Below are positions 9,064 through 17,949 of a stretch of 64,000 bases of DNA, one piece after another; the first letter of the stretch is position 1; each line of letters opens with the position of its first letter. The position numbers and the translations under genes are program-made. The notes under the pieces were generated by a model. The model was not told where the DNA came from and did not search any database. It worked only from the letters and a program-made list of their open reading frames with translations. The DNA comes from CAWCAW01 sp963714125 (lineage in GTDB: Bacteria > Actinomycetota > Acidimicrobiia > Acidimicrobiales > UBA8190): contig OY970234.1 of assembly GCA_963714125.1 (NCBI GenBank), positions 2,232,001-2,296,000 of the forward strand, in the 5' to 3' direction.

Positions 9064-9741
9064 ATGGCCCGCGTCCTTGTGGTCGACGACGATCGCGCCT
9101 TGCTGCGGGCGCTACGGGTGGGCTTGACGGCGCGTGGCCACGAGGTGAGCGTGGGCACCACCGGGGAGGAAGGCCTGTCCAAGGCGGCCCTCGAAGCGCC
9201 CGAGGTGGTCATTGTCGATCTCGGCCTCCCCGACATCGACGGACTCGAGGTCACTCGCCGCATCCGGCAGTGGAGCGAGGTGCCGGTGATCGTCCTGTCG
9301 GCCACGGGGCTCGAAGACCGCAAGGTGGCCGCCCTCGACGGCGGCGCCGATGACTACGTCACCAAGCCCTTCGGGATGGCCGAGCTGGAAGCTCGCATTC
9401 GTACCGCCATCCGGCACCGCAACGCCCCCGACGCATCGAGTACGGGACGCGTCGTGGTGGGAGACCTCGACCTCGATTTGGTCCGTCAGCAGGCCCGTTG
9501 GCAGGGCCAGGACCTGGAACTCACCGCCAAGGAGTTCGACTTGCTGGCGTACTTGGCCACCAACGCCGGCAAGGTGTGTACACACCAGATGATCCTCGGC
9601 CACGTGTGGGGGGGCGAGTACGGCAGTGAGGCCGAATCCCTGCGTGTCTACATTCACCGGCTGCGTCGCAAGCTTGGCGACACCGACGGGCGCCTGGTGC
9701 GAACGGCACCGGGAATCGGGTACTCCTTCGCCGCTGAGTAG
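9064..9741 (+). CDS. kdpE: KdpE response regulator (OmpR/PhoB type)
   Basis: 225 residues: a receiver domain with D8/D9, phospho-acceptor D52 (VDLGLPDIDG), S79 and K101 (VTKPF), followed by a winged-helix DNA-binding domain (about residues 128-223) ending in the usual 'RRKLGD...RTAPGIGYSF' wing. It partners the kinase half immediately upstream and should activate kdpFABC under K+ limitation. An AT-rich stretch just downstream (9778-9828) is a plausible target. The start ATG is 3 bp after the kinase stop. Confidence 0.93.
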   Translation: MARVLVVDDDRALLRALRVGLTARGHEVSVGTTGEEGLSKAALEAPEVVIVDLGLPDIDGLEVTRRIRQWSEVPVIVLSATGLEDRKVAALDGGADDYVTKPFGMAELEARIRTAIRHRNAPDASSTGRVVVGDLDLDLVRQQARWQGQDLELTAKEFDLLAYLATNAGKVCTHQMILGHVWGGEYGSEAESLRVYIHRLRRKLGDTDGRLVRTAPGIGYSFAAE

Positions 9742-9777
9742 GTTCGGGCTTCGCTCGGCTCCGGCGCCAGAGGCGGC

Positions 9778-9828
9778 GTTTACGAATTATTCACGGCCGC
9801 CACGGCTTTGTTCACGCCTGTTTTACGG
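9778..9828 (+). promoter_or_regulatory. Candidate kdp promoter/KdpE-binding region
   Basis: The 108 bp between kdpE and the first small kdp ORF holds an AT-rich patch unusual for this GC-rich window. TTCACG occurs at 9790-9795 and again at 9811-9816, 21 bp apart (two helical turns). TTTACG occurs at the outer edges, at 9779-9784 and near 9822-9827. KdpE and other OmpR-type regulators bind direct repeats on one DNA face, so this is the likely operator. No -10 element could be assigned with confidence. Confidence 0.4.
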
Positions 9829-9849
9829 CGCACGACGCATTCTGGCTCC

Positions 9850-9933
9850 ATGGGTGATTTTCTCTCCGTCATAGGCATCGTGGCCTTCGCCGCCATCATG
9901 CTGGGCCTGATCTGGGCGCTGGACCGGGTATGA
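9850..9933 (+). CDS. 27-residue membrane peptide preceding kdpF
   Basis: ATG at 9850 to TGA at 9933 encodes a peptide with one hydrophobic helix (roughly FLSVIGIVAFAAIMLGLIWAL) and a short charged tail, DRV. Its stop overlaps the kdpF start (ATGA), so translation is probably coupled. Short ORFs of this look occur before kdpF in other bacteria, but I know of no assigned function. It may be a second small subunit or stabiliser of the KdpFABC complex, or a leader peptide. It is too short for default gene callers. Confidence 0.6.
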   Translation: MGDFLSVIGIVAFAAIMLGLIWALDRV

Positions 9934-10019
9934 CCGTCGTACAGGGAATCCTGCTGGCGGTGTCCATCGTCGTGTTCATCTACCTCGGCATCGCCATGTT
10001 CAAGCCGGAGTGGTTTTAA
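9930..10019 (+). CDS. kdpF: KdpF small subunit
   Basis: A 29-residue single-helix peptide ending YLGIAMFKPEWF. This matches the KdpF pattern of one transmembrane helix followed by a Pro-Glu-aromatic tail, and the usual length is also 29. KdpF stabilises the KdpFABC K+-transporting ATPase at the KdpA interface. It starts inside the preceding ORF's stop (ATGA). Its TAA is directly abutted by the GTG start of kdpA. Confidence 0.88.
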   Translation: MTVVQGILLAVSIVVFIYLGIAMFKPEWF

Positions 10020-11708
10020 GTGGGTTTCACCTGGACCATCGTCACCCTGATCATCGCCCTCGGCATCACCTGGCGTTACCTCGGGTCGTACATGGCGGCC
10101 GTCTTCGAAGGCAGGGTGCATTTCCTCGAGTGGGCCGAGCGTCCTGTCTACGCATTGCTCGGCACCAGTCCCGAGAAAGAACAGACGTGGAAGCGGTACG
10201 CCGGTTCCCTGATCATCTTCTCGGCCGTCTCCATGGCCGTGACGTACGCGTTCATCCGCTTTCAGGGGTCGCTGCCGCTCAACCCGCAGCATCTGGGTGC
10301 GGTGCCGCCGGCGCTGAGCTTTAACACCGCCGCATCGTTCCTCACCAACACCAACTGGCAGAACTACGGCGGCGAGACCACCATGTCGTACTTCTCCCAG
10401 GTCGGTGCGCTCACCTTTCAGCAGTTCGTGAGCCCGGCCGTGGGTATTGCCGTGGCCATCGCCATGGTGCGAGGGTTCAGCAAGCGCAACTCCCCCACCA
10501 TCGGGAACTTCTGGGTCGACATCACGCGCTGCATGCTCTACATCCTGGCCCCCATCGCCTTCATCGCCGGGATCATCTTCGTCGGCCAGGGCGCCGTGCA
10601 GACCATGGCCGGTCCGGTGAACATCCACGACACCCTCAACGGAGTCACCCAAACCATCCCCCGCGGCCCCATCGGGTTCATGGAATCCATCAAGCAGCTG
10701 GGTACCAATGGCGGTGGCTTTCTCAACACCAACTCGGCCACGACGTTCGAGAACCCCACCGCCTTCACCAACTGGCTGTCGATCTACCTCCTGCTGTGTA
10801 TTCCTTTTGCCTTGACGTACACCTTCGGAAAGATGGTGGGCAGCATTCGCCACGGTGTCGCCCTCCTGGCGGCCATGTTCCTCATCTTCGGCACGTGGGT
10901 GGCGTTCACGAGCTATTACGAGCACCAGAACAACCCGGCGGTGGCGGCGGCCGGCGTGCACTCCACCGTGGGCAACACCGAGGGGAAGGACGTTCGCTTC
11001 GGCGATACCTCGACGGCCTTGTTCGGGGTGGCATCCACGAACACGTCCACGGGTTCGGCCGACGGGGCCTACGACTCGTTCACCCCCATGGGTGGGTTCG
11101 GATTACTCACCGGCATGATGCTGGGCGAGGTCACCCCCGGAGGCACGGGTAGTGGCCTCTATACGATCCTGATATACGCCATCATCGCCGTGTTCATCGG
11201 CGGGTTGATGATCGGGCGAACGCCGGAGTACTTAGGCAAAAAGATCCAGGCGACCGAAGTGAAGCTGGCCGGCTTGGGCGCCCTCATCATGCCCATCACC
11301 GTGCTCATCCTCACCGGCCTGGCCGTGTCGATCCATGCGGGCCGAGCGGGTCCCTTGAACTCGGGGCCGCACGGCTTCACCGAGATCCTCTACGCCTTGA
11401 CGTCCCAGGGCAACAACAACGGCTCGGCCTTTGGCGGCCTGACCGGGGACACGGCGTTCTACAACGTGATCGGTGCCATCGACATGTTGATCGGGCGCTT
11501 CGGAATCATCATCCCGGCGTTGGCGCTCGGAGGTTCTCTGGCCGCCAAGAACGTCGTCCCGGAATCTCTGGGCACCTTCCGCACCGACAACGGCATGTTC
11601 GTCGGGCTCACCATCGGCGTCATCATCATCATCGGTGGCCTGACGTTCTTCCCGGCCATTGCCCTTGGACCGCTCGTCGAGCAACTCAGTCACGGAAAGT
11701 TCTTTTGA
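10020..11708 (+). CDS. kdpA: KdpA, K+-binding and translocating subunit
   Basis: 562 residues, the normal length, with about ten transmembrane helices. KdpA belongs to the superfamily of K+ transporters with four selectivity-filter loops. One filter is seen at T229-N230-G231-G-G, followed by FLNTNSATTFENPTAFTNW, very close to characterised KdpA proteins. It binds K+ from the outside and passes it to KdpB. The GTG start abuts the kdpF stop. The end overlaps kdpB (TGATG). Confidence 0.96.
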   Translation: MGFTWTIVTLIIALGITWRYLGSYMAAVFEGRVHFLEWAERPVYALLGTSPEKEQTWKRYAGSLIIFSAVSMAVTYAFIRFQGSLPLNPQHLGAVPPALSFNTAASFLTNTNWQNYGGETTMSYFSQVGALTFQQFVSPAVGIAVAIAMVRGFSKRNSPTIGNFWVDITRCMLYILAPIAFIAGIIFVGQGAVQTMAGPVNIHDTLNGVTQTIPRGPIGFMESIKQLGTNGGGFLNTNSATTFENPTAFTNWLSIYLLLCIPFALTYTFGKMVGSIRHGVALLAAMFLIFGTWVAFTSYYEHQNNPAVAAAGVHSTVGNTEGKDVRFGDTSTALFGVASTNTSTGSADGAYDSFTPMGGFGLLTGMMLGEVTPGGTGSGLYTILIYAIIAVFIGGLMIGRTPEYLGKKIQATEVKLAGLGALIMPITVLILTGLAVSIHAGRAGPLNSGPHGFTEILYALTSQGNNNGSAFGGLTGDTAFYNVIGAIDMLIGRFGIIIPALALGGSLAAKNVVPESLGTFRTDNGMFVGLTIGVIIIIGGLTFFPAIALGPLVEQLSHGKFF

Positions 11709-13867
11709 TGGACGACAAAGACAACACTCACGCAGCCACCAACGGCGCATCGCCCACGGGTCCGGCGCCGACACCACGGGAGCCGAGCGGCGCCGCAGGC
11801 GCCGGCGGCGGTGTGGCCACGCTGCAGCAGGCTGCCCCCACCGTGGCCCACGGGGTGGCCCAATCGCGCAGTCTTTTCGACGGTCAGATCCTGCGTCAGG
11901 CCCTCGTCGACTCGGTCAAGAAGCTCGATCCGCGCACGCAGGTGAAGAACCCGGTCATGTTCGTGGTGCTCATCGGCACCATCGTCAGCTTGATCGAAGC
12001 CATCTCGCATCCCGGGATCTTCTCGTGGTCCATCACCATCTGGCTGTTTCTCACGGTGATCTTCGCCAACTTCGCCGAGGCCATGGCCGAAGGTCGAGGT
12101 AAAGCCCAAGCCGACACCTTGCGCCGGATGCGATCCGAAACCGAAGCGCGCCGGCTTCGTCCCGACGGCACCGAGGAGCGCGTGGCCGCGGCGTCACTGG
12201 CCAAAGGCGACTTGGTGGTGTGTGAGGCGGGTGACCTCATCCCCTCTGACGGTGAGATCACCGAAGGCATCGCCTCGGTGGACGAGTCGGCTATCACCGG
12301 CGAGTCGGCCCCGGTCATTCGGGAATCCGGCGGCGACCGCTCGGCCGTGACAGGTGGCACCAAGGTCTTGTCGGACCGCATCGTGGTGCGGATCACCGCC
12401 GAGCGCGGCCAGACGTTCCTTGATCGGATGATCACGTTGGTAGAGGGGGCCAACCGGCAAAAGACCCCCAATGAGATCGCCCTCACCATCCTCCTCGCCG
12501 TGCTCACCATCGTCTTCTTGCCGGTGGTGGTTGTGCTGCAACCGTTCGCTCACTACTCCGGCGCATCGGTATCGGTGGTGGTCCTGGTGGCGCTACTCGT
12601 GTGTCTCATCCCCACCACCATCGGGGCCCTGCTGTCGGCCATCGGCATCGCCGGCATGGACCGTCTGGTGCAGCGCAATGTGCTGGCCATGAGTGGGAGG
12701 GCCGTCGAAGCCGCCGGTGACGTGCAGACCTTGCTCTTGGACAAGACGGGCACCATCACCTTGGGCAATCGCATGGCGTCGGGCTTCTTCCCAGTCGGCG
12801 AGCACAGTGAGGAAGAGCTGGCCGACGCGGCCCAGCTGGCGTCCCTGGCTGACGAGACCCCCGAGGGACGATCGATTGTCGTCCTGGCCAAGGATCGCTT
12901 CAACTTGCGCGAGCGCGACCTGGGCACCAACTACACGTTCGTGCCTTTCACGGCCACGACCCGCATGTCGGGCCTCGACATGGAGGGCGTCCAGATCCGC
13001 AAAGGGGCGGCCGAGTCTGTCAAGCGTTGGGTCACCGACCAAGGCGGCCAGATACCTGATGGCCTCGATGAGGTTGTCGAGCGAATCTCACGGGCGGGCT
13101 CCACACCTCTCGTTGTCGCCAACGGCCGGCAGATCTTCGGCGTGATCGAGCTCAAAGATGTCGTGAAGCAGGGCATCCGGGCCAAGTTCGACGAGATGCG
13201 GCAGATGGGCATCCGCACCGTCATGATCACCGGTGACAACCCCTTGACGGCGGCCGCCATCGCCCAGGAAGCCGGGGTCGACGACTACCTGGCCGAGGCC
13301 ACCCCCGAGACGAAGATGGCGCTCATCAAGTCCGAGCAGGAGGGCGGCAAGCTCATCGCCATGACCGGCGACGGCACCAACGATGCCCCCGCCCTGGCTC
13401 AGGCCGATGTGGGTGTGGCCATGAACACCGGCACCACGGCCGCCAAAGAGGCGGGGAACATGGTCGACCTCGACTCCAACCCCACCAAGCTCATCGACAT
13501 CGTCGAGATCGGCAAGCAGCTTCTCATCACACGCGGGTCGCTGACCACGTTCTCCATTGCCAACGACGTGGCCAAATACTTCGCCATCATCCCGGCCCTG
13601 TTCGCCGCCACCTACCCGCAACTCAACACGCTGAACATCATGAAGCTGCACAGTCCGCAGAGCGCGGTGCTCTCGGCCGTCATCTTCAATGCCCTGGTCA
13701 TCGTGGCGCTGATACCTCTGGCGCTGCGGGGCGTGAAGTTCCGGGCGTCATCCTCGGCGGCAATCTTGCGCCGCAACGTCTGGATCTACGGCGTCGGCGG
13801 GATCATCGTGCCGTTCATTTTCATCAAGCTCATCGACCTCATCCTGGTCGCCCTCCACGCCTACTAA
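11708..13867 (+). CDS. kdpB: KdpB, P-type ATPase subunit
   Basis: 719 residues. The phosphorylation site is D345 in LLDKTGTITLGN. The actuator loop TGES occurs in 'SAITGESAPV', and the hinge and nucleotide motifs GDGTNDAPAL and MITGDNPLTAAAIA are present. KdpB hydrolyses ATP to drive high-affinity K+ uptake through KdpA. The N-terminal extension of about 50 residues is Ala/Gly/Pro-rich and longer than in enterobacterial KdpB. The ATG at 11708 overlaps the kdpA stop. A TTG three bases upstream is also in frame but less likely. Confidence 0.96.
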   Translation: MDDKDNTHAATNGASPTGPAPTPREPSGAAGAGGGVATLQQAAPTVAHGVAQSRSLFDGQILRQALVDSVKKLDPRTQVKNPVMFVVLIGTIVSLIEAISHPGIFSWSITIWLFLTVIFANFAEAMAEGRGKAQADTLRRMRSETEARRLRPDGTEERVAAASLAKGDLVVCEAGDLIPSDGEITEGIASVDESAITGESAPVIRESGGDRSAVTGGTKVLSDRIVVRITAERGQTFLDRMITLVEGANRQKTPNEIALTILLAVLTIVFLPVVVVLQPFAHYSGASVSVVVLVALLVCLIPTTIGALLSAIGIAGMDRLVQRNVLAMSGRAVEAAGDVQTLLLDKTGTITLGNRMASGFFPVGEHSEEELADAAQLASLADETPEGRSIVVLAKDRFNLRERDLGTNYTFVPFTATTRMSGLDMEGVQIRKGAAESVKRWVTDQGGQIPDGLDEVVERISRAGSTPLVVANGRQIFGVIELKDVVKQGIRAKFDEMRQMGIRTVMITGDNPLTAAAIAQEAGVDDYLAEATPETKMALIKSEQEGGKLIAMTGDGTNDAPALAQADVGVAMNTGTTAAKEAGNMVDLDSNPTKLIDIVEIGKQLLITRGSLTTFSIANDVAKYFAIIPALFAATYPQLNTLNIMKLHSPQSAVLSAVIFNALVIVALIPLALRGVKFRASSSAAILRRNVWIYGVGGIIVPFIFIKLIDLILVALHAY

Positions 13868-13880
13868 TGGGGACCCGCTG

Positions 13881-14477
13881 ATGCTCGCTCACCTTCGTCG
13901 TGCCATCCTGCTGTCGGTCATCGGAGTGGTGTTGACCTTCGCCTACGCCTACGCCGGCACCGGCGTGTCCCAGGTGCTGTTCAAGCATCAAGCGGACGGG
14001 TCCATCACCGCCAACGGCTCCACGCTGATCGGGCAGAACTGGTTGAGCCCGAAGTGGTTCCACGGCCGTCCTGACGACCTGGGCCCGTATGCCAGTGCCA
14101 AGACCAACCCGGCCGAACATCCCGGGGACGACCCTTTGGTCGCCAACGGCCAGGCCGGTGAGTCGGGGGCCACGAACCTGGGGCCGCGATCGGCCGAGCT
14201 GAAGTCCTATACCGAGGAGTTGGTGGCCTACTGGCACAAGCAAGGCGTGGACCCCACGCCGGACCTGGTCACCACCTCGGGGAGCGGGTACGACCCCGAC
14301 ATCTCCCCCGCCGACGCGCTGGTGCAGATCCCCATGGTCTCCAGGGCTACCGGCATCTCTCCTCCGGCGCTACGGGCGCTCATCTCCAAGGAGACCCAAG
14401 GCGAACAACTGGGTTTTCTGGGCGCTTCGACCATCGACGTCCTTCAGTTGAACGAAGCTCTTGCCCACCTGCAGTGA
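13881..14477 (+). CDS. kdpC: KdpC subunit
   Basis: 198 residues with one N-terminal helix (about residues 9-31) and the periplasmic KdpC domain. Characteristic segments are 'GSTLIGQNW', the SADALVQIP-type 'SPADALVQIP' region, and a C-terminal 'FLGASTIDVLQLNEAL'. KdpC increases the ATP affinity of KdpB and completes the pump. It follows kdpB by 13 bp in the same operon. Confidence 0.93.
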   Translation: MLAHLRRAILLSVIGVVLTFAYAYAGTGVSQVLFKHQADGSITANGSTLIGQNWLSPKWFHGRPDDLGPYASAKTNPAEHPGDDPLVANGQAGESGATNLGPRSAELKSYTEELVAYWHKQGVDPTPDLVTTSGSGYDPDISPADALVQIPMVSRATGISPPALRALISKETQGEQLGFLGASTIDVLQLNEALAHLQ

Positions 14478-14540
14478 TCCCGCGTCCGTCCTGGAGTCGG
14501 CGCGGCCAGGGTCGGCGCTGCCACCTTCGGCGCGGGCACA

Positions 14541-15755
14541 ATGAGACCCATGGCGCTGTCCGCCGGCGCGGGTCGAGAACCCCGGCGCATCGTTCCCGTG
14601 GACGCCGAGACGACCGATGTCGTCGAACCCGCCGGCCGTTTTCGGATCTACCTGGGGGCGGCGGCCGGCGTAGGCAAGACCTTCGCCATGCTGTCTGAGG
14701 GACAGCGACGCAAGCAACGCGGCACCGACGTCGTCATCGGATTCGTGGAGACCCACGGACGCCCGTCGACGGCCGAGCTCGTCGAAGGCCTCGAGATCGT
14801 CCCGCGCCGGTCTGTTGAATACCGAGGGTCCCATTTCGAGGAGATGGATGTCCGCGCCGTGCTCGAACGCCGTCCCACCGTTGCCCTTGTCGACGAGCTG
14901 GCCCACACCAACGTGCCGGGCTCGGGTGCGAATGAAAAACGGTGGCAGGACGTGATCGAGTTGCTTGATGCCGGCATCGACGTGGTGTCGACGGTCAACA
15001 TCCAACACCTCGAAAGTATCGCCGACGCCGTCGAGCACATGACGGCGGTGAAAATCCGCGAACGGGTGCCGGACTGGGTGGTGCGCAAAGCAGATCAGAT
15101 CGAGCTCGTCGACTCCTCCCCTGAGCAACTGCGCCGAAGGATGCTGCACGGCAACATCTATCCGGCCGCCAAGGTGCCCCAGGCCCTGACGCACTTCTTC
15201 CAAACCGACAACCTGATCGCTTTGCGAGAGTTGGCCCTGCGGTTCTTGGCTGATGAGACGGAAGAGGAGCTTCTCGAGCATCTCCGGCGTCATCAAGTTG
15301 ATGCGCTGTGGGAGACCACCGAAAGGATCATGGTGGGCGTGACCGGTGCTCCGGGCACCGACGCCTTGTTGCGTCGAGCCGCTCGCATCGCGGCCCGGGT
15401 CAAAGGTGATCTGGACGTCGTGCACATCACTGCCGAGGAGGACACCGGTCGTCGCGACGAAAAGGCGGTGGCGGCGTTACGGGTCCTGGCGGACGACCTC
15501 GGTGCCCGCTGGCACGAGGTGGGGGCCACCGACCCCGCCAACGCGCTGATCGAGTTCGCCAAGTCGCATCAGATCACGCAGATCGTCATCGGCTCCAGCC
15601 AACGCAGCCGCTGGCAGGAGCTCACCGGCGGTGGCTCGATCGTTCGGCGCCTTATTCGCAAGGCCGGCACCACGGGCACCGACGTGCACGTCATCGCCCG
15701 ACGGGAGCTGTCGGAGGCGGCGGAGGATTCCGGCCAGGTCTTCGACGCCGACTAA
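14541..15755 (+). CDS. kdpD: KdpD N-terminal module (KdpD ATP-binding domain plus Usp)
   Basis: 404 residues matching only the cytoplasmic N-terminal part of KdpD. A Walker A motif lies at G39-T47 (GAAAGVGKT), followed by 'GFVETHGRPST', a Walker-B-like VALVDELAHTN and the 'ERVPDWVVRKADQIELVD' segment. From about residue 265 a universal-stress-protein-like domain ends with GSSQRSRW. There are no transmembrane helices and no kinase domain. It lies 63 bp after kdpC, at the opposite end of the pump genes from the kinase half at 7564. The two probably assemble into a functional sensor. N-terminal-only KdpD proteins are known in some cyanobacteria and could also act alone. The second Met (14550) is an alternative start. 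Confidence 0.9.
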   Translation: MRPMALSAGAGREPRRIVPVDAETTDVVEPAGRFRIYLGAAAGVGKTFAMLSEGQRRKQRGTDVVIGFVETHGRPSTAELVEGLEIVPRRSVEYRGSHFEEMDVRAVLERRPTVALVDELAHTNVPGSGANEKRWQDVIELLDAGIDVVSTVNIQHLESIADAVEHMTAVKIRERVPDWVVRKADQIELVDSSPEQLRRRMLHGNIYPAAKVPQALTHFFQTDNLIALRELALRFLADETEEELLEHLRRHQVDALWETTERIMVGVTGAPGTDALLRRAARIAARVKGDLDVVHITAEEDTGRRDEKAVAALRVLADDLGARWHEVGATDPANALIEFAKSHQITQIVIGSSQRSRWQELTGGGSIVRRLIRKAGTTGTDVHVIARRELSEAAEDSGQVFDAD

Positions 15756-15758
15756 CGA

Positions 15759-17150
15759 TTACGCGGGGGTGTCGTGCTCCGGCGCTGACGCCGGCGTGTA
15801 GAACACAGGTCGCCCGAATCCCTGCGCCTTGGACAGGTACATCGCCGCGTCGGCTTGTTTCACCAGGGTGTCAGCATCGGTCGGGGTGTCGGCTGACCAC
15901 GCCACGCCGATGCTGGCCTGACACGACACGTGGCCCGCCTTGAGACGCACCTGATGGCGCAGCGAATCCGCAGCTCGCATGGCGGCCCGCATGGCTTGGG
16001 TGGCGGTGGTGATCCCCGGACACACCACCAGAAATTCGTCGCCGCCAATACGCCCCACCACATCTTCGCTGCGTACCGAACGCAGTAACCGTTTGGCCAC
16101 CACCTCGAGCAGCTCGTCACCGGCCCCGTGACCCAGGCGGTCGTTGACATCTTTGAAATGGTCCAGATCGACGAAGATGACCGCAGCGCGGCCGCCGTCG
16201 CGGACGTTGGCAATGGTGTTCTCGAGTGCCTCCATGGTGGTGGCACGGTTATGGCACTTGGTGACGTCGTCGTAGGTGGCGCGCACCCGCAGCTCTTCTC
16301 GCATGCGCACGCTTTCGGTCACATCCGCCACGGTGGCGATGGCGCCGGTGATGGTTCCGTTGTCAGAGATCAGGGCGCGCAAGGCGACGGTGCACTGACG
16401 CACCTCTTTGCTCCCGTGCTCGTCCGAGGCGCCCAGACGCATCTCGAAATCGTTGTCAAGACCACTGCGCAGTACGGTGGCAAAGGCGTCGTCCACCAGT
16501 TGCCGGTGCTCGGGTACGACGGCGGCCAACTGGTCCTCCACCGTTGATGCCCGCGTGGTTCCTAAAATCGTGTGCAGCATGTGATTGGTGTATACGACGC
16601 GACCGTGCGCATCGACCTGAAGCACACCGAGGGGGAGCGCCTCGGCCAGGCGATGGAGGACCTCCTCGCGCGCTCCCAGGGCCTCGTGAAGCCGGCGCGG
16701 TTGGGGCAAGGCCTTGGCGCCTGTGGAGTGCGGCTGCGATGACGGTGGTTCTTGATCTTTCATCTCGGCCGTCACATCAATCATTTCGGCCACGATGCAA
16801 CTGTCGGCCCCGTCGTCGAGACGATTGTGGTTGACCATCTCCAACCACACCCACGATCCGTCGCAGTGTTTGTGGCGGATGCGGACCTGGCGCCCGGGTC
16901 CGGGCGCGCCCAGCATCTGCATCCAGTTCTCCACGGCCAGCTCTTGGTCTTCGGGGTGAATGAACTCCACAGACGTGCGACCGACCATCTCGTCGCGGCT
17001 CCAGCCCAGCATGGCCGTCGTGGCCTCGTCGATGTCCAAGATGACCGCCACCACGCTTTTGCGCAGGCGCGCCGGTGCGGGTGCAGGCGCGCTGTTGCCG
17101 TCACCCGCTGTCGGGCCGAGATCCTGGCCGTGCACGTCACCCGCTGGCAC
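15759..17150 (-). CDS. PAS-PAS-GGDEF diguanylate cyclase
   Basis: About 463 residues. A first PAS domain covers roughly 30-130 ('ATTAMLGWSRDEMVG'), a second about 165-295 ('GVLQVDAHGRVVYTN'), and a GGDEF domain about 300-450 follows, with an intact GGDEF motif (RIGGDEF). An RxxD inhibitory I-site lies five residues before the motif. It should synthesise cyclic-di-GMP from GTP and be feedback inhibited. There is no membrane segment, so it is cytosolic. The GTG start at 17150 is uncertain. A GTG 15 bases downstream is also possible. The gene converges on the kdpD N-module with only 3 bp between stops. The first residues before the PAS domain are low-complexity. Confidence 0.88.
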   Translation of the reverse strand: MPAGDVHGQDLGPTAGDGNSAPAPAPARLRKSVVAVILDIDEATTAMLGWSRDEMVGRTSVEFIHPEDQELAVENWMQMLGAPGPGRQVRIRHKHCDGSWVWLEMVNHNRLDDGADSCIVAEMIDVTAEMKDQEPPSSQPHSTGAKALPQPRRLHEALGAREEVLHRLAEALPLGVLQVDAHGRVVYTNHMLHTILGTTRASTVEDQLAAVVPEHRQLVDDAFATVLRSGLDNDFEMRLGASDEHGSKEVRQCTVALRALISDNGTITGAIATVADVTESVRMREELRVRATYDDVTKCHNRATTMEALENTIANVRDGGRAAVIFVDLDHFKDVNDRLGHGAGDELLEVVAKRLLRSVRSEDVVGRIGGDEFLVVCPGITTATQAMRAAMRAADSLRHQVRLKAGHVSCQASIGVAWSADTPTDADTLVKQADAAMYLSKAQGFGRPVFYTPASAPEHDTPA

Positions 17151-17290
17151 CCTTTAGCCATCGTCGCCAGGCGCCGCCGTCTTGAGCGGTCGGCGGGCGC
17201 AGTTCCTGGCCAGGCGGGTGAAAAGTGTTTAAAAAGGGGCTCCCGTGACCACTAAGGTGACCATCACCCGTTACCGAGGAGGATGCCAGC

Positions 17291-17656
17291 GTGACGGATC
17301 AAGAGACCCCGCCCCCGCAAGTCCTGAGTCAGTTCCCCATCACCACTGCCCTGGAGTTCTCGGAATGGCCCATCGAGCGCACCGTGGGCATGGTCTTCGG
17401 TGTCGTGGTCCGCTCCATGGGTATGGCCAAGGGCATCACGGCCGGATTCCGAGCGCTGGCCGGTGGCGAGGTCAAGCAGTACACCCGTTTGGTGGAGGAC
17501 AGCCGGCGTCACGCTCTGGACCGCATGATCGAGAACGCCAAGATGGTGGGAGCCAACGGCATCGTGTCGATGCGCTTCGACTCTTCCGAGGTCGGCCAGA
17601 ATTTGACCGAGATCGTCGCCTACGGAACGGCCGTCGTGCTGGGGCCGAGTCGCTGA
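17291..17656 (+). CDS. YbjQ/UPF0145-family protein
   Basis: A 121-residue cytosolic protein of the YbjQ (DUF74) family, often annotated as a putative heavy-metal-binding domain. The features are the central 'EVKQYTRLVEDSRRHALDRMI' helix, followed by 'GANGIVSMRFDSSEV' and a final strand with 'EIVAYGTAVVL'. Family members form ring-shaped pentamers, and a direct metal role is not proven. The GTG start has a strong GAGGAGG site seven bases upstream. The next gene, a tiny membrane protein, begins 28 bp later, so the two may be co-transcribed. Confidence 0.8.
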   Translation: MTDQETPPPQVLSQFPITTALEFSEWPIERTVGMVFGVVVRSMGMAKGITAGFRALAGGEVKQYTRLVEDSRRHALDRMIENAKMVGANGIVSMRFDSSEVGQNLTEIVAYGTAVVLGPSR

Positions 17657-17684
17657 ACGTGGCTCAGACTGCTGTTTCGTAGTC

Positions 17685-17891
17685 ATGGGCGCAGTCGTCG
17701 CCGCGGTGATCGTGGTGGTTCTCGTGATCTGCGGGGTGACCAGTCTTTTTGTTCGTCGTCACGGCGAAAGTGATCGACCGCAATCCGACTGGCGTTCGAC
17801 CGACGAGGTGTTCAAAGACCCATCCACCAATCGCACCATGCGCGTGTGGATCGACACCGCCGGCGAACGCCATTACGTGGCCGAACGCTGA
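17685..17891 (+). CDS. Small membrane protein (68 aa)
   Basis: An N-terminal hydrophobic helix (VVAAVIVVVLVICGVTSLFV) is followed by an Arg/His-rich hydrophilic tail of about 45 residues containing 'STNRTMRVWIDTAGERHYV'. I do not recognise the family. It precedes the 'GFEV' gene by 58 bp. A tiny membrane ORF also accompanies the paralogous 'GFEV' gene at 39355-39603, which suggests that the pairing is meaningful. Confidence 0.6.
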   Translation: MGAVVAAVIVVVLVICGVTSLFVRRHGESDRPQSDWRSTDEVFKDPSTNRTMRVWIDTAGERHYVAER

Positions 17892-17949
17892 TCCACCTGG
17901 GCCCGAGGCCAGCCTAAAGGCGGCCTTGCGATGTGTCGATGCAACTTGG

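Noticed and set aside
9780..10961. 393-residue reverse open frame
   Set aside because: Opposite strand of kdpF and kdpA, which are certain. Low-complexity His/Gly/Arg composition.
14370..15425. 351-residue reverse open frame
   Set aside because: Antisense to kdpC and the KdpD N-module.
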